From: Heligmosomoides polygyrus polygyrus
Lineage: Eukaryota > Nematoda > Chromadorea > Rhabditida > Heligmosomidae
Direction: 5' to 3'
Length of the DNA stretch: 64,000 nt
Assembly (NCBI GenBank): GCA_947396885.1
Contig: OX377202.1
Span: forward strand, 7,626,001 to 7,690,000
Shown: in pieces, positions 23,014 through 35,100 of the stretch
Position numbering within the stretch: the first letter of the stretch is position 1
Layout: every line of letters begins with the position of its first letter
The notes under the pieces: model-generated
Databases searched by the model: none
Told to the model about the DNA's origin: nothing
What the model saw: the letters and a program-made list of their open reading frames with translations, nothing else
Translations under genes and position numbers: made by a program

Positions 23014-25522
23014 ATGCATCAATCAATTATTGCGAGGCGTTTAATCTGGCTTATAAGCGAAATGCTTTCGCACTAGCTTCCACAACGATGTGACCTGCCG
23101 ACGTTTCCGGTCGCACTGCAAAACCTCCTGACATGATTCCTTCGTGGTAACAAGAAATATGCCCCAGGAATAAGACCATTTCATCAGCGGAATTACGGAT
23201 CGCGGCCAGGTGATTTCCCTGTATACATCCAATGCCATCACACGTTTGAGTGGGAGGCATTATTCGCTAATAGATTCGCTAATAGTGAGGTGGCGATGTC
23301 CGTTCCTCCACGTGGTGCCACTGGAAACTACTCGCTCTGCGAGTTAAGCCGAACACGGACACTCGATTGCAGGCGACAGGCCCTTGTGACAGGCCAGCCT
23401 ACGAAGACCCGTGTCACATCACATGGTGTATATGTCACATCACATGGTGTACAGCTCAAGTGTTTCGAGACAGTGCTGCGGCGTCCGCGGGAGCCGACGC
23501 GCACTCGCAGAGCCCGGCGAGTGTGAGAAGTATGCGAGGGTCCCTGATGCGAGGACGGCATCGGGGGCAACTGACTATTCCGAAAGTCCCGTAACGTAAG
23601 CAGGACCCGCGTGGCAACGCTGAATATGGGTACGTTGACGGGCCGCTCGTGCGAGTTGGTTGAAGCACTGGAGCGTAGAAGAGTTGATTTCTGTGCGGTG
23701 CAGGAGACGAGGTGGTCTTGCCGCAAGTCAAGGGACATAGGACGTGGCTTTAAGGCCGTTCTATGTAGAAGTCCCAGGACCACCAGTGGTGTCGGAATAA
23801 TCGTCTCCGAACGACTTCGTGACTCGATTGTAAGCGTCGAGCGCTTTGACGATCGATTGATGAAGATCGTTGTCGCCGCTAAGGAGCGATTCTATCACTT
23901 CTTCTCAGCGTATGCTCCGCAGACTGGCTGCTCGGGTCAAGCCAAGGAAGAGTTTGGAGCCTGCTTGATGAGAAGACAGCAGTGGTACCGTCGAAAGATG
24001 TCATCATAGTCGCTGGTGACCTTAGTGGGCACGTGGGTGCTACGAAAGACGGGTACAGCTGTCATGGTGGCTTCGGATACGGATCACGTAACGCCGATGG
24101 TGAGCGCATTCTTGATTACGCGGAATCGCATAACCTCACCATAGTGAACACCGTTTTCCGAAAACGCGACTCGCACCTCATCTCATACTACAGTGGGAGC
24201 ACCAAGACTCAGATAGACTTTGTCCTTGTGAGAGATCGCGACCGGAGTCTTGTCACAGATGAGAAGATCGTGCCGTATGAGACGGTCGCCCCACAGCATC
24301 GACCGCTGATCTGCACTTTGAAGATCGCCCCTCCGAGGCTGAAGCAGGTTGAGCGATGCGGTGCAGCAAGAATCAAAGTGGTGGCGAATGAGAGAGAAGG
24401 AAGCAGCTGTGATTTCTCGCGTGCGATTACCGACAGTCACGACTGTCGACGAAACTTGGAAGAAGGCGACCGACGCGATTCGTCAAGCTGCACAGTCAGA
24501 ACTCGGCATTACGAAGCCTGGGCGACGGAAGGTTGACAAGCAGACATGGCTGTGGACAAACGACGTGAAAGCAAAAGTGCGAGAGAAGAAGTCGCTCTAT
24601 CACGTGTTTCTCGGCGAAAAGACGGCCGATAACTGGCGGAAGTACCAAGAAGCGAAGAAAGCTGCAAAGAAGGCCGTGGCTGTTGCGAAAGCCACTCATT
24701 ATGGAGATGTCAACGAGAAGCTCGAGTCTCGCGATGGTGAGCGGTATCTGTACCGACTTGCAAAGAATCGCCATCGCCAGACCGAGGACATCGAGAAGTT
24801 CTTCGGCATCAATGATGAGAACGGCCATCTCCTTACGGATCGTAAGAAGGCATTGAAGCGATGGCGCGATTACTTTGAGGAACTCTCTACGGTAGGGTTC
24901 CCTCATCCAGCCATCCCTTCAACGGCTCCAACCCACGGCCCCGTTCAGAAGATCACCGTGGAGGAGATTGAAGCGGCTTTGAAGAAGATGAGGCCAGGCA
25001 AAGCGACTGGGCCCGATGACGTGGCAGCTGATTTGTGGAAGTCCAAGTACTGGTACCCCGCTGAGTGGTTGGCGAAGTTCTTTAATCAGGTTGTGGCGGA
25101 GAAGAAGGTGCCTGAGTGTTGGCGCCACGCGCATGGACCGCATCCGAAACGAAGCTATTCGGCAGAAGTTCGGTTTCGCGCCGATGGCGGACAAGATGCG
25201 CGAAGCTCGCTTACGATGGTACGGCCACGTTCTGCGTGGAAAGGAAGATAGCGTCCGCAAGATAGGCCTCAACTTCGAGGTAATAGGAAAGCGGCCTAGA
25301 GGGCGCCCGAAGCAGCGCTGGGCTGATACGTTACATACGGACCTGAAAGCGGCCGGTGTCCACCCTGATCTAGCGCTGGATCGGGAAAGGTGGCGTCATG
25401 ACACCAGAATAGCGGACTCCGCCACGAAGCGGGACAGACGCTGAAGAAGAAGAAGAAGAAGAAGAAGAAGAAGAAGAAGAAGAAGAAGAAGAAGAAGAAG
25501 AAGAAGAAGAAGAAGAAGAAGA
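23014..25522 (+). repeat. 2,521-bp tandem duplication, unit 2
   Basis: Second unit of the direct duplication, ending in the third GAA tract. It is followed directly by GATTCGCTAATAGTG at 25521-25535, the 3-prime target duplication partner of the sequence before copy 1. This shows a single original insertion that was later duplicated. Confidence 0.95.
23288..25442 (+). pseudogene. RTE LINE (family C), RT core deleted, copy 2
   Basis: Same structure, same frameshifts and same missing reverse transcriptase palm as copy 1. Differences are confined to the extreme 3-prime end, where the C-terminal tail has an arginine for lysine, a serine for proline and an arginine for glutamine relative to copy 1. 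Neither copy can encode its own reverse transcriptase. Confidence 0.9.
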
Positions 25523-25535
25523 TTCGCTAATAGTG

Positions 25536-26130
25536 ACAACAAATCCGTGAAAGCACATTCTCGGGATATTGAATCAGCTGGGTAGCGCTGGGTCGTGTGC
25601 CATGTTCTGGTATTTAGAGAGCTCATACCGGCTGTTCACAACAGTTATCCTAATTCCAAAGGACATACAACTTCACTTCAAACTGTAACTGTGCTCTTCA
25701 AGGTGAGTTAGGCTGATTTACTAAATAAAGATTGTTTTGGATTACGCAATATGAGTAGTGCCTATCGGCGATCGGCCCACTCAAGATGGCGTTTACGGTG
25801 TGGAAGGAACTAAGCCATTTCTTCTCAAATTTGAACAGTTCTACCGTATACATTATAGTCTCGCTCCGGCCTACACCTCCATTATTGTTCATGCCGTATG
25901 TTTGGAAGGCATCCAACATAGAACTTTTGCGCACAGATTCTCTGCCGCGAGAAGCACAACAGTAATATTTTCACACATTGGGAGTGCTTTGATGAGAAAA
26001 TCGCTCATAGTACTGCAGTAGTCTGCAGCACATTTTGGAATGTTCTCTAAACGGATACTGTCGTTTAGGACACATCATGTTCATGACGTGCTGAAATTAA
26101 TAGGCGTGCTTTTCACTTTGAGTAGCGTGA
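25536..26130. other. No recognisable feature
   Basis: Sequence between the GAA-tailed RTE and a CR1-like relic. No domain was recognised. Confidence 0.5.
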
Positions 26131-27690
26131 TATGTAGGACTTTTTCTGGTTCCACGGAGATGAGATCTTGGAATTTTTGAAAAAGTGGCCGAAGTCTTAT
26201 GCAGTGACCCCAGATGAAATTCCACTGAGTTTTATCAAAGCAGTAGCCCAAGACATCGCAGGACCGTTAGAGATCATCTTTAACTTAAGTTTGATGCAAG
26301 CGGAGGTTCCGTCGAAATGGAAAGAGGCTTTTGTAATTCCCTTACCTAAAAAACGCCGCTTACCTGCCCAACAAATTACCGTCCGGTGAGCATCATATCC
26401 ATCTTTGCTAAGTTATTCGAAAAAAAAGCTCAAAAAGGTCATCATTGCTCACCATGATCGATACTCCATCATCCCCGCCGAACAGCATGGGTTTCGGCGG
26501 GGATGATGGAGTATCGATCATGGTGAGGGGGGGGGGATCCATTGCTACTCAAATGCTGGATGCACTCAATGACTGGACTGATGCATTGGACCGAAATCTA
26601 GGGGTGGATGGTATACTTTGATTTTCAGAAGGCATTTGATAAGGTACCGCATGGTAAGTTAATTGAACAGTTGGCCTTGGTCGGTTTGCACCCAAAAATC
26701 GTTCTTTGGATTAGAGACTTTTTAGCTAATAGAACTTTTAGAGTCAATCTCATGGGGGAGCTTTCTCTTCCAAGACGTGCAACAAGTGGAGTCCCACAGG
26801 GGTCGGTGTTATCACCTATACTCTTTAACATCTATACCAGAAGTGTACCTACAGTGATTGCCGAACGCGGCATTGTCTGTAAAGTTTTCGCCGACGATCT
26901 CAAACTTTATAGCACAATCAGCTCTTCTCTAGATGCCATAAAACTCCAGCTAGCAATTTCAGATGTTGTCAATTGGTCTAAGGTATGGGAGCTTCCGTTG
27001 GCCAAGGACAAAATTAAGGTTATGCACATTGGTAAAAACAACATGAAAACTGATTATTTAATTGGCGAAAATCAATTTTCGCATGCAAATGAAGTGTGGG
27101 ACTTGAGCTTTCTTGTAACCGAGAATCTTGATTTTGATAAAATTGCAAAGAGGTTTCGGAAATAACCATGCGCAGAGTGTGCAATATATTCGGATGTCTC
27201 TTTACTAGCGATCTTCAAATTCTCCTTAGGGGTTACAGAGTTGATGTGCGCCCTATGCTGGAATATGGCACTTCTATAATTGCTCCTAACAAAACCAAAT
27301 CTAATAAACTTCAAGAAAGGGTGCAAAACAGTTATACCAGGAAAATGTTCCTGCGCTCAGAAGGATTCAAATACAGGACCATTCCTATTAGCGCGGAAAG
27401 GAACTCTCAACTTGGGATTGAAACTTTAGACTTTAGAAGGAGAAAGTTTGATTTGGTCTTGGTTTACAAAATTCTGCATGAACTAGTACACGTTGATCGG
27501 CAGCAATACTTTCCTGTCAGCGTTGTTTCTTCTTCGTTGCTTTTTATACGCGTAGCCTCGTAATTGTTTCAAACTCTTTTCACAGGTTTGTTGTCTTAGA
27601 ATCTCGACCGCCATGTACTCTTGTCGGTCGCAGTTGCATGTGCATAGATTCACATGTCCCAATAAAGTTAAAGATAAAAGATAAAGATAT
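26131..27690 (+). pseudogene. CR1/Jockey-like LINE relic
   Basis: Reverse transcriptase pieces run on the + strand. They include the region before the fingers (DEIPLSFIKAVAQDIAGPL, WKEAFVIPLPKK), then YFDFQKAFDKVPHGKL, SGVPQGSVLSPILFN and FADDLKLYS (palm). The C-terminal part (MRRVCNIFGCLFTS, RPMLEYGTSIIAP) follows after a frameshift near 27160. The endonuclease is absent, so it is 5-prime truncated. The 3-prime end has an AAAGATA-type tail near 27665-27690. A perfect fold-back insertion at 26448-26527 interrupts the RT frame. Confidence 0.88.
26448..26527. repeat. Perfect 35-bp hairpin in LINE
   Basis: Arms 26448-26482 and 26493-26527 are perfect reverse complements with a 10-nt loop. The left arm encodes expected RT sequence leading into EQHGFRRG. 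The right arm interrupts the frame and looks like an inverted copy of the left one. Confidence 0.95.
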
Positions 27691-27769
27691 TCCATGTGCG
27701 ACTGTCCTTGAATCTTGGCATGTCTTAGAACAGTATGGCAGGTAGTCGTCGAGCTGTCGTGCCAAGATT

Positions 27770-30185
27770 GATATCGAACGTTTATTCGGCTTACGTTTCG
27801 GCGTAACCGCCTTCTTCAGAGCCTGGAAAAGACAAGGGGAGTTAGAGAAATTACCCGTCCAAGAGTCATTTCAAGTTTCAGCCATCTCAAAAGCTAAAGG
27901 GAGAAAGAGACGAACCGCGAGGAGGACAGCCCAACTGACCTTATGTAAACAGCCGAAGGCTGTGGAGTCACCCTTCAGATGGAGACAAATGTGGGTGAAT
28001 GAGGTCCTCCCTTCGGGTCAGCCCCTCAGCGACCTTCCGGCTGGCGCCCCCCGGGGTCAAGCCCACAGAGGTCGGCAAATGGAGCCAACTCCTGGGTTAT
28101 GGCCATCCGTTCCTCCCTCCTATTGATTGCGGGGTTCTTGAACGCAATCCACAGCGCCTCCAAGGCCTTGCGCGCTGCGATGTCGACCTCGCGAGCCAGG
28201 ATCGTCACCGCCACTCCAACCGCTGCGCCACTATGACATCGCAGCCTGTGCTCTCCCAAGGGTGTGCTGACTTTGCACCTGTTGAGCCCGTCCACATGCT
28301 CCTTCACCCTTACCCAAAGTGGTCTGCTCGTCTCACCAACGTATTCCTCCTTGCATTCAATGCAAGTTATGAGGTATACTGTTTCTGAAACCCTACAATC
28401 GCCTTCCCTGCCGAATGGGCAGACCACGCAGGAGGGCGTTTCACAAGCGCAGTCATAAAGACGGTTCCTCACCAGTTGCGCTTTGAGATTAGCCGGAGGC
28501 ACCTCAACGACCCTAACGATGTCACCCAGGTCAGCCTTACGAACGCATTCCCGTACTTGAGCACTGAGAGCGTCCGAGATAAAAGGTACCGTGAAGGCGA
28601 TTTGACCACGCAATTGTGCCCTGTGCATGCGTGCTGGTGCCCGTGGTTGACGGCCTTTGGGCATGTTGTGCGCAACATACCCGTTGGATAAGGCAATGCG
28701 AGATGCGATTTCCCTAGATGAGGACTTGAACTCGCTATTCGAGGACACCAGAGCAGCTGTTTGGAACATATTCCGAACAATGGCCCTCTTAGGGTGTGGG
28801 TGGGTATATATATATACTATATGGGTGTGCGGAACGATAGTGCACAATGATGTTCGTGTTGCTGGGCTTCCGGTACCACCTAGTTTGGAAGGTGTTCCTA
28901 GAGAGACGAATTTCCACGTTGAGGAACGGCAACCAGTGACTTGTCGGCTTCTCCCTTGTGAACTTAATATGCTCAGCCTGATTGTTAAGCAACTCGAAGC
29001 AGGCATCCATTTCGCTCTGCGTGGGACATACGACGAAACAGTCATCTATATAACGACAATACAGCAAAGGTCTGCGTTCCATTACGGGTCTCTCTATTTT
29101 TGACATGTACGCTATAGCTAGCACCGGAGCCGAGCGTTGACCCATAGCTAGGCCTTTAACCTGCCTGTAGTACTGTTTGGACCACTTGAATATGTTGCAC
29201 TGAAGGCACTCGTCTATGAGCACCATTATTTGGGCAATGTTGAGTCCAAAAAGGGCCAGCTGGTCCTCATGCTCAACAAGGATCTCGTGTACCGCTTGCA
29301 TGGCATCGCCTTTGGAGACATTTGTGTACAACGACGTGACGTCAAACGACTCCATCACGCAGGTATCTTCCACATTAGTCTCCCGGAGCTTATCCAAAAG
29401 GGCGCTGGTGTTAGGAAGGTGAGCTGGAATGAACCGTAGTAGCTGCGTAAGAACCAAGTTCAGCAGCCAAGATATACGGTCTGCAGGACCACCAATGCCA
29501 CTTATGATGGGCCTAACCTTATACAGCGAAGGGTCGCTAAGGGCACCACCTGGTGGCAACTTATGGGTCTTGATAAGAACATACAAGACCGGGCAGACGG
29601 GATGCTCACACTTCAGCCGCGCTGCAATGCTTCTAGGGAGGTTTGCTGACTTTGCAACCTCAACCCACTTTCGGTTTAGACGGCGGAACTGTTTACTAAA
29701 TTCTTCAGGAGTGGACTGACAGTAGACGGTGCTGTCCTGGAGGTGGAGCATGGTAATACTCCTATCAAGTTCTTGTGGTAACACCACAAACTCGCCCCCT
29801 TATCACTAACGCCCACTTTAATTGCTCCTGAAGCCGTCAAGTTCCGGATCTCCCTCAGACCTCTACGCTGATCAACTGTGAGATTTGGAGTCATCCGCCC
29901 TGCCACGTTTCTCTGCAGAACTGTGAGTAAGGAGGTGGTCAATATGCGGAACTTCTTATCGATCGCCTAGTTTGGCTCCTGCGCACAGAGAAACGAACTA
30001 GGGAAAGGCGGGGGCGGAATTGCCGCGATGTTTGCGGTACCCAGCTGATCGCCTTGCGCATCGATTTTTGCCTTGCAGCGCAATTGATCCCGTAGCCTCT
30101 TCAGGCTGCCTACGAATTTACGCGCTACGCCATGCGACAAGCGCTGACTAAGAGCGAAACTGGGGCCCATAAAGATATATTTCAA
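27770..30185 (-). pseudogene. Penelope-like retroelement with GIY-YIG endonuclease
   Basis: Minus strand, three consecutive frame segments. The N-terminal part (29676-30185) has an in-frame TAG and VGVSDKGASL. The reverse transcriptase (28789-29787) has LIKTHKLPPGG, RPIISGIGGP, FDVTSLYTNV, GLAMGQRSAP and the catalytic YCRYIDDCFVV, ending WYRKPSNTNIIVHYRSAHP. After a frameshift in a TA-rich microsatellite near 28810, a GIY-YIG endonuclease (28026-28700) has YLITCIECKEEYVGETSRPL. The 3-prime region at 27775-27830 has CGTTTCGG...CCTTCTTCAG, common in this class (recalled). The catalytic motifs survive, but one stop and two frameshifts make it dead as written. Confidence 0.92.
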
Positions 30186-32076
30186 CTCTGCCCATAGAAG
30201 ATGAAGCAGCTAACACGCAACGTAGGTTGCACACTGCTTTGGCAAGGCATTCCTGCATACACCCTTTCAACAGGCACTTAATGAAGAAGACCCTAAGCTT
30301 GAACATATTAACGATAAGTAATAGGTTCGAGATACTTTACCTGATAAATTCTATGAGTTCTGTTCCTATGTTCTTGTACACGGTAGCTGGTATATAACTT
30401 GATTATATGAGAAGGTGCCTAGGGCCCAAGAGCTCACCATAGGCAGCCCTATATAACATTTTTTCTTGCATCAAAGTTAGCATTCTATGCAACATTGTTA
30501 CGTTCAATCCCCAACGGTGAAGAACTGAGCTAGGTCATTTCTGATGTACATTGTTACGTTCAATCCCCAACGGTGAAGAACTGAGCTAGGTCATTTCTGA
30601 TGTAATGCATTCGTGTGCCTTCTTACCAATACATACAAGATGACCGTTCGCACTGTACCTATGGCATCATACAGTAACACTCGTTTATACTTCCACCGCC
30701 AAGCGACGCTATTCGAACGGAGCGATGCGCCCCATCGAATCGCGCTGTTTCGGACGACGATAGGCACTCCGAAAAGCCGGGGATGCGGACTCGCGATCAT
30801 ACACGATTGGTACTTAGACTTAGAATGTTCATCACCAGTTCTCGTATATAGGAAAAGTAAGCAAAGATAGCTGGAAAAGACAGAAATGAACAGAATAGAA
30901 CAAAGTATCATAATGGGATAACGACAGCAAGGGAAGCGCCTGGACAACTCGGTGACGGCAATTATGACATACTTTACGCACTATTACTTACTTCGGACAA
31001 GTGCGAGTCGACACTGCGAAGATCAACTGGAGCAGCAATACCGCGCAGCAATCACAGCGACTAACCTCATTGTGACGAAGCGAGAGTGACGCGATCCGAC
31101 ACTGAGTCGTGCAATTGGTCGTGGGCTCACGTGATTCATATATGTACACGCATATAAGGTTTACCACTTTAAGAGAATAGGAAGAAATAGAGAATTCATA
31201 CGCGTCATGAAGTTCTTCCCGCCACGAATGATTAAGGAAACTTGTTCCTATTCATGGGGAGTACAGCTGCGCCATACCTGGGACCTGCGCGCCCGAGGCA
31301 GATAGAACAGTGCCTGTTCCTGCGGTTACCAGTGGCCATTGTTCATAATGGCCCGTTCCTGCGTGATCCTCAAGGCATCCTGCTCTGGGTCAAGTCCTCG
31401 TAGCTACTGCGCTCATCTGACAGATCCGGAAGATGGAGAGACTAGGACGATAACGGAGGGAGCAATGGCTCGACCGTCGGCCGCGAGCGAAGACGACCGA
31501 CTTTGATGACGACGGAGACGAGACTGACTGCCGTAATGCGAGATGAGAATCTACGGCGCGCGGACGTGCGCGTTAGGACCTAGTGAGTGAGTAATTGCGG
31601 GTCTTTAGAAGAGTCGTGGTAGAAGGCACGACACTGAGGGCGCCCAAGAAGACGTGTCAAAGGCACGACAAATTCTAAGAAGAGAATTGTATTATAAGAA
31701 CAAGAAATTCTGAAAACCTGCATTTCTTAGATCTGACGTGGTCCCAGTGCAGCTATGTTTCATATCTAGAGACATTCGATATCGTTTTCTCCCCTCGTTC
31801 TACATAACAAACAAAGTAAAAAAGGGCACCCATAAAGGGAAAATAATATATATTAAACGAGACAGTTGTTGACTGCTGGGATTCTATCTTACACAAAGCC
31901 GCTGATCAACGCAAAACAACAGGAATAGGAATATAGCCATAGCACAAGAACAGGAACAAGAATATTGTCTTAGCACAGAATCACAAATGAATTTCAGAAA
32001 GACATGACAAAGTTTTTTTATTATTTAAAGAAACTTTTAGGGCTCTGAACAAGCAAACGAACAACAAGAAAACGTT
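30186..32076. other. No recognisable gene upstream of hyaluronidase
   Basis: No protein similarity was seen. The segment includes the presumed promoter region of the hyaluronidase gene, but I cannot pick out a defined core promoter or a trans-splice acceptor with confidence. The 56-bp tandem duplication at 30492-30605 is listed separately. Confidence 0.5.
30492..30605. repeat. 56-bp perfect tandem duplication
   Basis: The unit beginning ACATTGTTACGTTCAATCCC occurs twice in direct tandem with period 56. The two copies appear identical, so the event is recent. Confidence 0.95.
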
Positions 32077-32142
32077 ATGGAATACGGACTATTTGTTGTA
32101 TTCATATCTGGCTTGATATGCCCAATATTAAGTGATTTCCCG
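32077..32142 (+). CDS. Hyaluronidase exon 1 (signal peptide)
   Basis: An ATG followed by 21 codons, mostly hydrophobic ([15 protein letters not shown]), ending in phase 0 at CCG before GTAAGT. It is chosen because it supplies a signal peptide in the right phase for exon 2. The paralogue at 61974 has an exon 1 of similar size and the same phase. It lies 3.7 kb from exon 2 because a transposon fills intron 1, so this is the least certain exon. Confidence 0.75.
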
Positions 32143-35100
32143 GTAAGTTTTCCAAAGTGCAGCTTCTTCAATCTGTCAAATAAACAAATGAATGCAATCA
32201 GTTAATTCCCACGAGGTCTACAATTTGCTATCAAGATTTTTGGAAAATAGCAAACCCCGCTAACGCTCTGTTAACAAATTCTGCTAGAGATTTCGTAGAG
32301 CATCGTCTGGCCTATATGAATCTTCCTCAGAACTCAGAACTTTGTGGGCAATCTGTTAGCATCAGCTTACCAGTGAACCGCTACGCTAGAACGAGGAAAA
32401 TTATACAGGGTGTTCTAAGATAGCGTGATGAAGATTTTTTGATTTAACTATGAAACAAGAAGTGGTCCTTCTTGGCAATCAATAAACAATAACAATATAG
32501 ACACCTACTTATTTAGTTACCGCCATTAGCGGGCGTCAGGCTTGAGGGCGTCCTCGTAGCCAATAATGTCGCTGTGGGTGCAATGGAGTAGCAAGAGTCA
32601 CGGACAGAGTTCTTCCATGCTGGACGATCCAGAGCCATTTCATCCCGCACTCTAAACACAATTCTCGTTTACTCAAGTCGTCTTGTATTTGTTTTATTCA
32701 TGTCTTATTGTGGTGCTGCTCGCTGGACTTTCCATTCCCTCGGTCTGATTCTTGGCTGCAGTTTGTTGGGTATTCGTTGAGCCGCAATTCGACTTATATG
32801 TCCAAACCACCTGCGTTTTTGGATTTTAGATTCTACAGTGGGCTGGTTGCAGCAGGAGTTGCGGATATTGTCGTTTTCAATCCGATCACAAAGTTGAGAA
32901 GTTTAGTATACGTCTGAGGCACCATAAAGCAATACGGCATCATAATGGTCCGAAATACGCGCATTTTTGTTGCGAACGACACGTTGTGTCTCCTCCATAG
33001 ACACCAGTTTAGTGAGCCGAAGACCATCGCAGTGTTCCCAATTCTGCTGTTAACTTCTGCGGTACATGAGACATTGTTCTGCTGCACTATAGAACCGAGG
33101 TGCTTGTACTCTGCGACTTGTTCGATATGGGAGTTATCCCCGTAGAGTGTGCGTGGTGAACCATCGGTTGTGAACGCCTTTGTCTTTTCAGCGTTTATAG
33201 TTAGTCCGTATGGAAGAGCAATAGCGGCGATTTATCGAAGAATATCATTTGAATCTGCATCAGTGTCTGCAAAGATAGCACTATTGTCAGTGAACATCAG
33301 GTCCGTAACGAACCTGTTATCTCCAATTTGAACTCCTTGTCGTCCGCTAAACACCTTCCGCATAACTGCATCTACAACAATGTTGAATAGCAACAGCGAC
33401 AACACGTATCCTTGCCTTACACCAGATCGAATTGTAAACGCGTTTGACGTTCCTTCACGCACATGGACAAAGCTGCAGCAGTTGGAGTAGGTCTCTTGTA
33501 GCAGTTATACAATTTTCGGTGCAATATGTTCTGATTCCATTGCCTTCCAAAAGGCTGCCCAATAGAAGCTATCGAATGCTGCCCGGAAATCTGTGAATAC
33601 AATGATCATTTGCTTTTCACATCGTATGCGCTCCCCCATTATTTGTTTGAGAGCAAAAATCTGCTCGCAGCAGCCCGATCCTGGACGGAAGCCAGCTTGT
33701 TCCTCCCTTGCCGTACATTCACGTTGTTTCTGCACCATTGCTTAAAATACTCTTGTGAACACCTTTCCTGTTATAGAAAGCAGGCTTATTCCGCAATAGT
33801 TTTTGCTGTCACAGCCGTCTCCTTTTTTAAAACTTGTATGATGAGGGATGTTTCCCTGCCACTGGAATTTTTTCGCTCACCGAATTAAATTAACTTCAGC
33901 AGGGATTGTAAACGGTTGACCACCATTTTTCCGCTAGCCTTCAGCTCTTTAGCAGTCACACCATCAATTCCAGCAGCTTTGTTGTTTCGTAACAGCTTGA
34001 TATCTTCAGCAACCTCGCAGACGTAGTCCCCGATGCGACTGTTTCTGGTATAAGGACCGATGGTGGTGCAGCTTGAAGGCCTTCTGGTGCAGCGTGATTG
34101 TACATTGTCTCGAAGATCCTTCCATCGTTGAAGACGCTCTTCAAGTGGTTTTGTGAAGCTTCCATAAGCCTTTCTGATACTATCGCTAGTAGGCTTTTTT
34201 GACCTGTAAGGCGTCTCAACATGGCGTAAAGTGCTCGAAATTCGTTTCTGCAAGCGACATCCTTTTTCAGCTACAGAATTACAGAACAGTAAGCTTTACG
34301 TTCGAGTTTAAGTTGGCATCGAATTGTGCGATTGAGTTCGGCGTATCGTTCACGATTCACTAGTTTTGCGCGTTTTCGTTGATCGATGAGATCGAGACAC
34401 GCCTCCGAGATCCAAGGAGGCGTGTCTCGATCTCATCAAGAATAATAATTGCATTCGTGAACTGCCTTTCTTCTTCATCTAATTCTCTGCAAGTAAAGCA
34501 AAGCGATTCGCCAGTTTTATGCTTTTGTAGTATCTATAAGACGTCTTGGTACATCACGTTGATCTTCTTCTCAGCAAAAATCGTTGTACTGTATTGCAAA
34601 CATTGTAGTGAGTACCCTTATAAAGCACTCAGCCTCATTGCAACACAAGGAAACGCCACGTTCGTACGGATTTGAAGTGGCTCTCCTTGGCGCGAATACA
34701 GAGGTCCGAACGCTTGGGGAAGCTTTCGGCGATGGGCCGCAGATCATGTAGAGACAGTCGATTCCGCTTCCGACGTAAAGCTTCTCTCAGAGAATCCAGT
34801 CTGTGGTGATGCTTGACGCAGACCCTGGCCTCCAAAATGCACACGCTGAGGAATGAGATCCGAAGAGTACGGCAACAATTCCGCCGGCGTGATAAATTCC
34901 GGGAAATTGGACTTGCACCACGTCTGCGTGCTCTTTGCCCTATGCGCAGGGCTCAGTCTTCTAGAAATGTGCACTGCACATTGAGGAAGTGCAGTTGGGC
35001 CCAGAGAAGTACACGTCGATGTCCCGTCGGTGCAGATCTTGAATAATTTTCGCTCCTCACTCACTCCACAAGATCCAAGGGGTCTTTCTGTTTGTGCAGG

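Noticed and set aside
20520..23241. Treating the paired identical frames as two separate gene families
   Set aside because: They are the two units of one 2,521-bp tandem duplication of a dead RTE and its flank.
25370..25626. Poly-serine and poly-leucine frames on the minus strand
   Set aside because: They are translations of the GAA microsatellite, not proteins.
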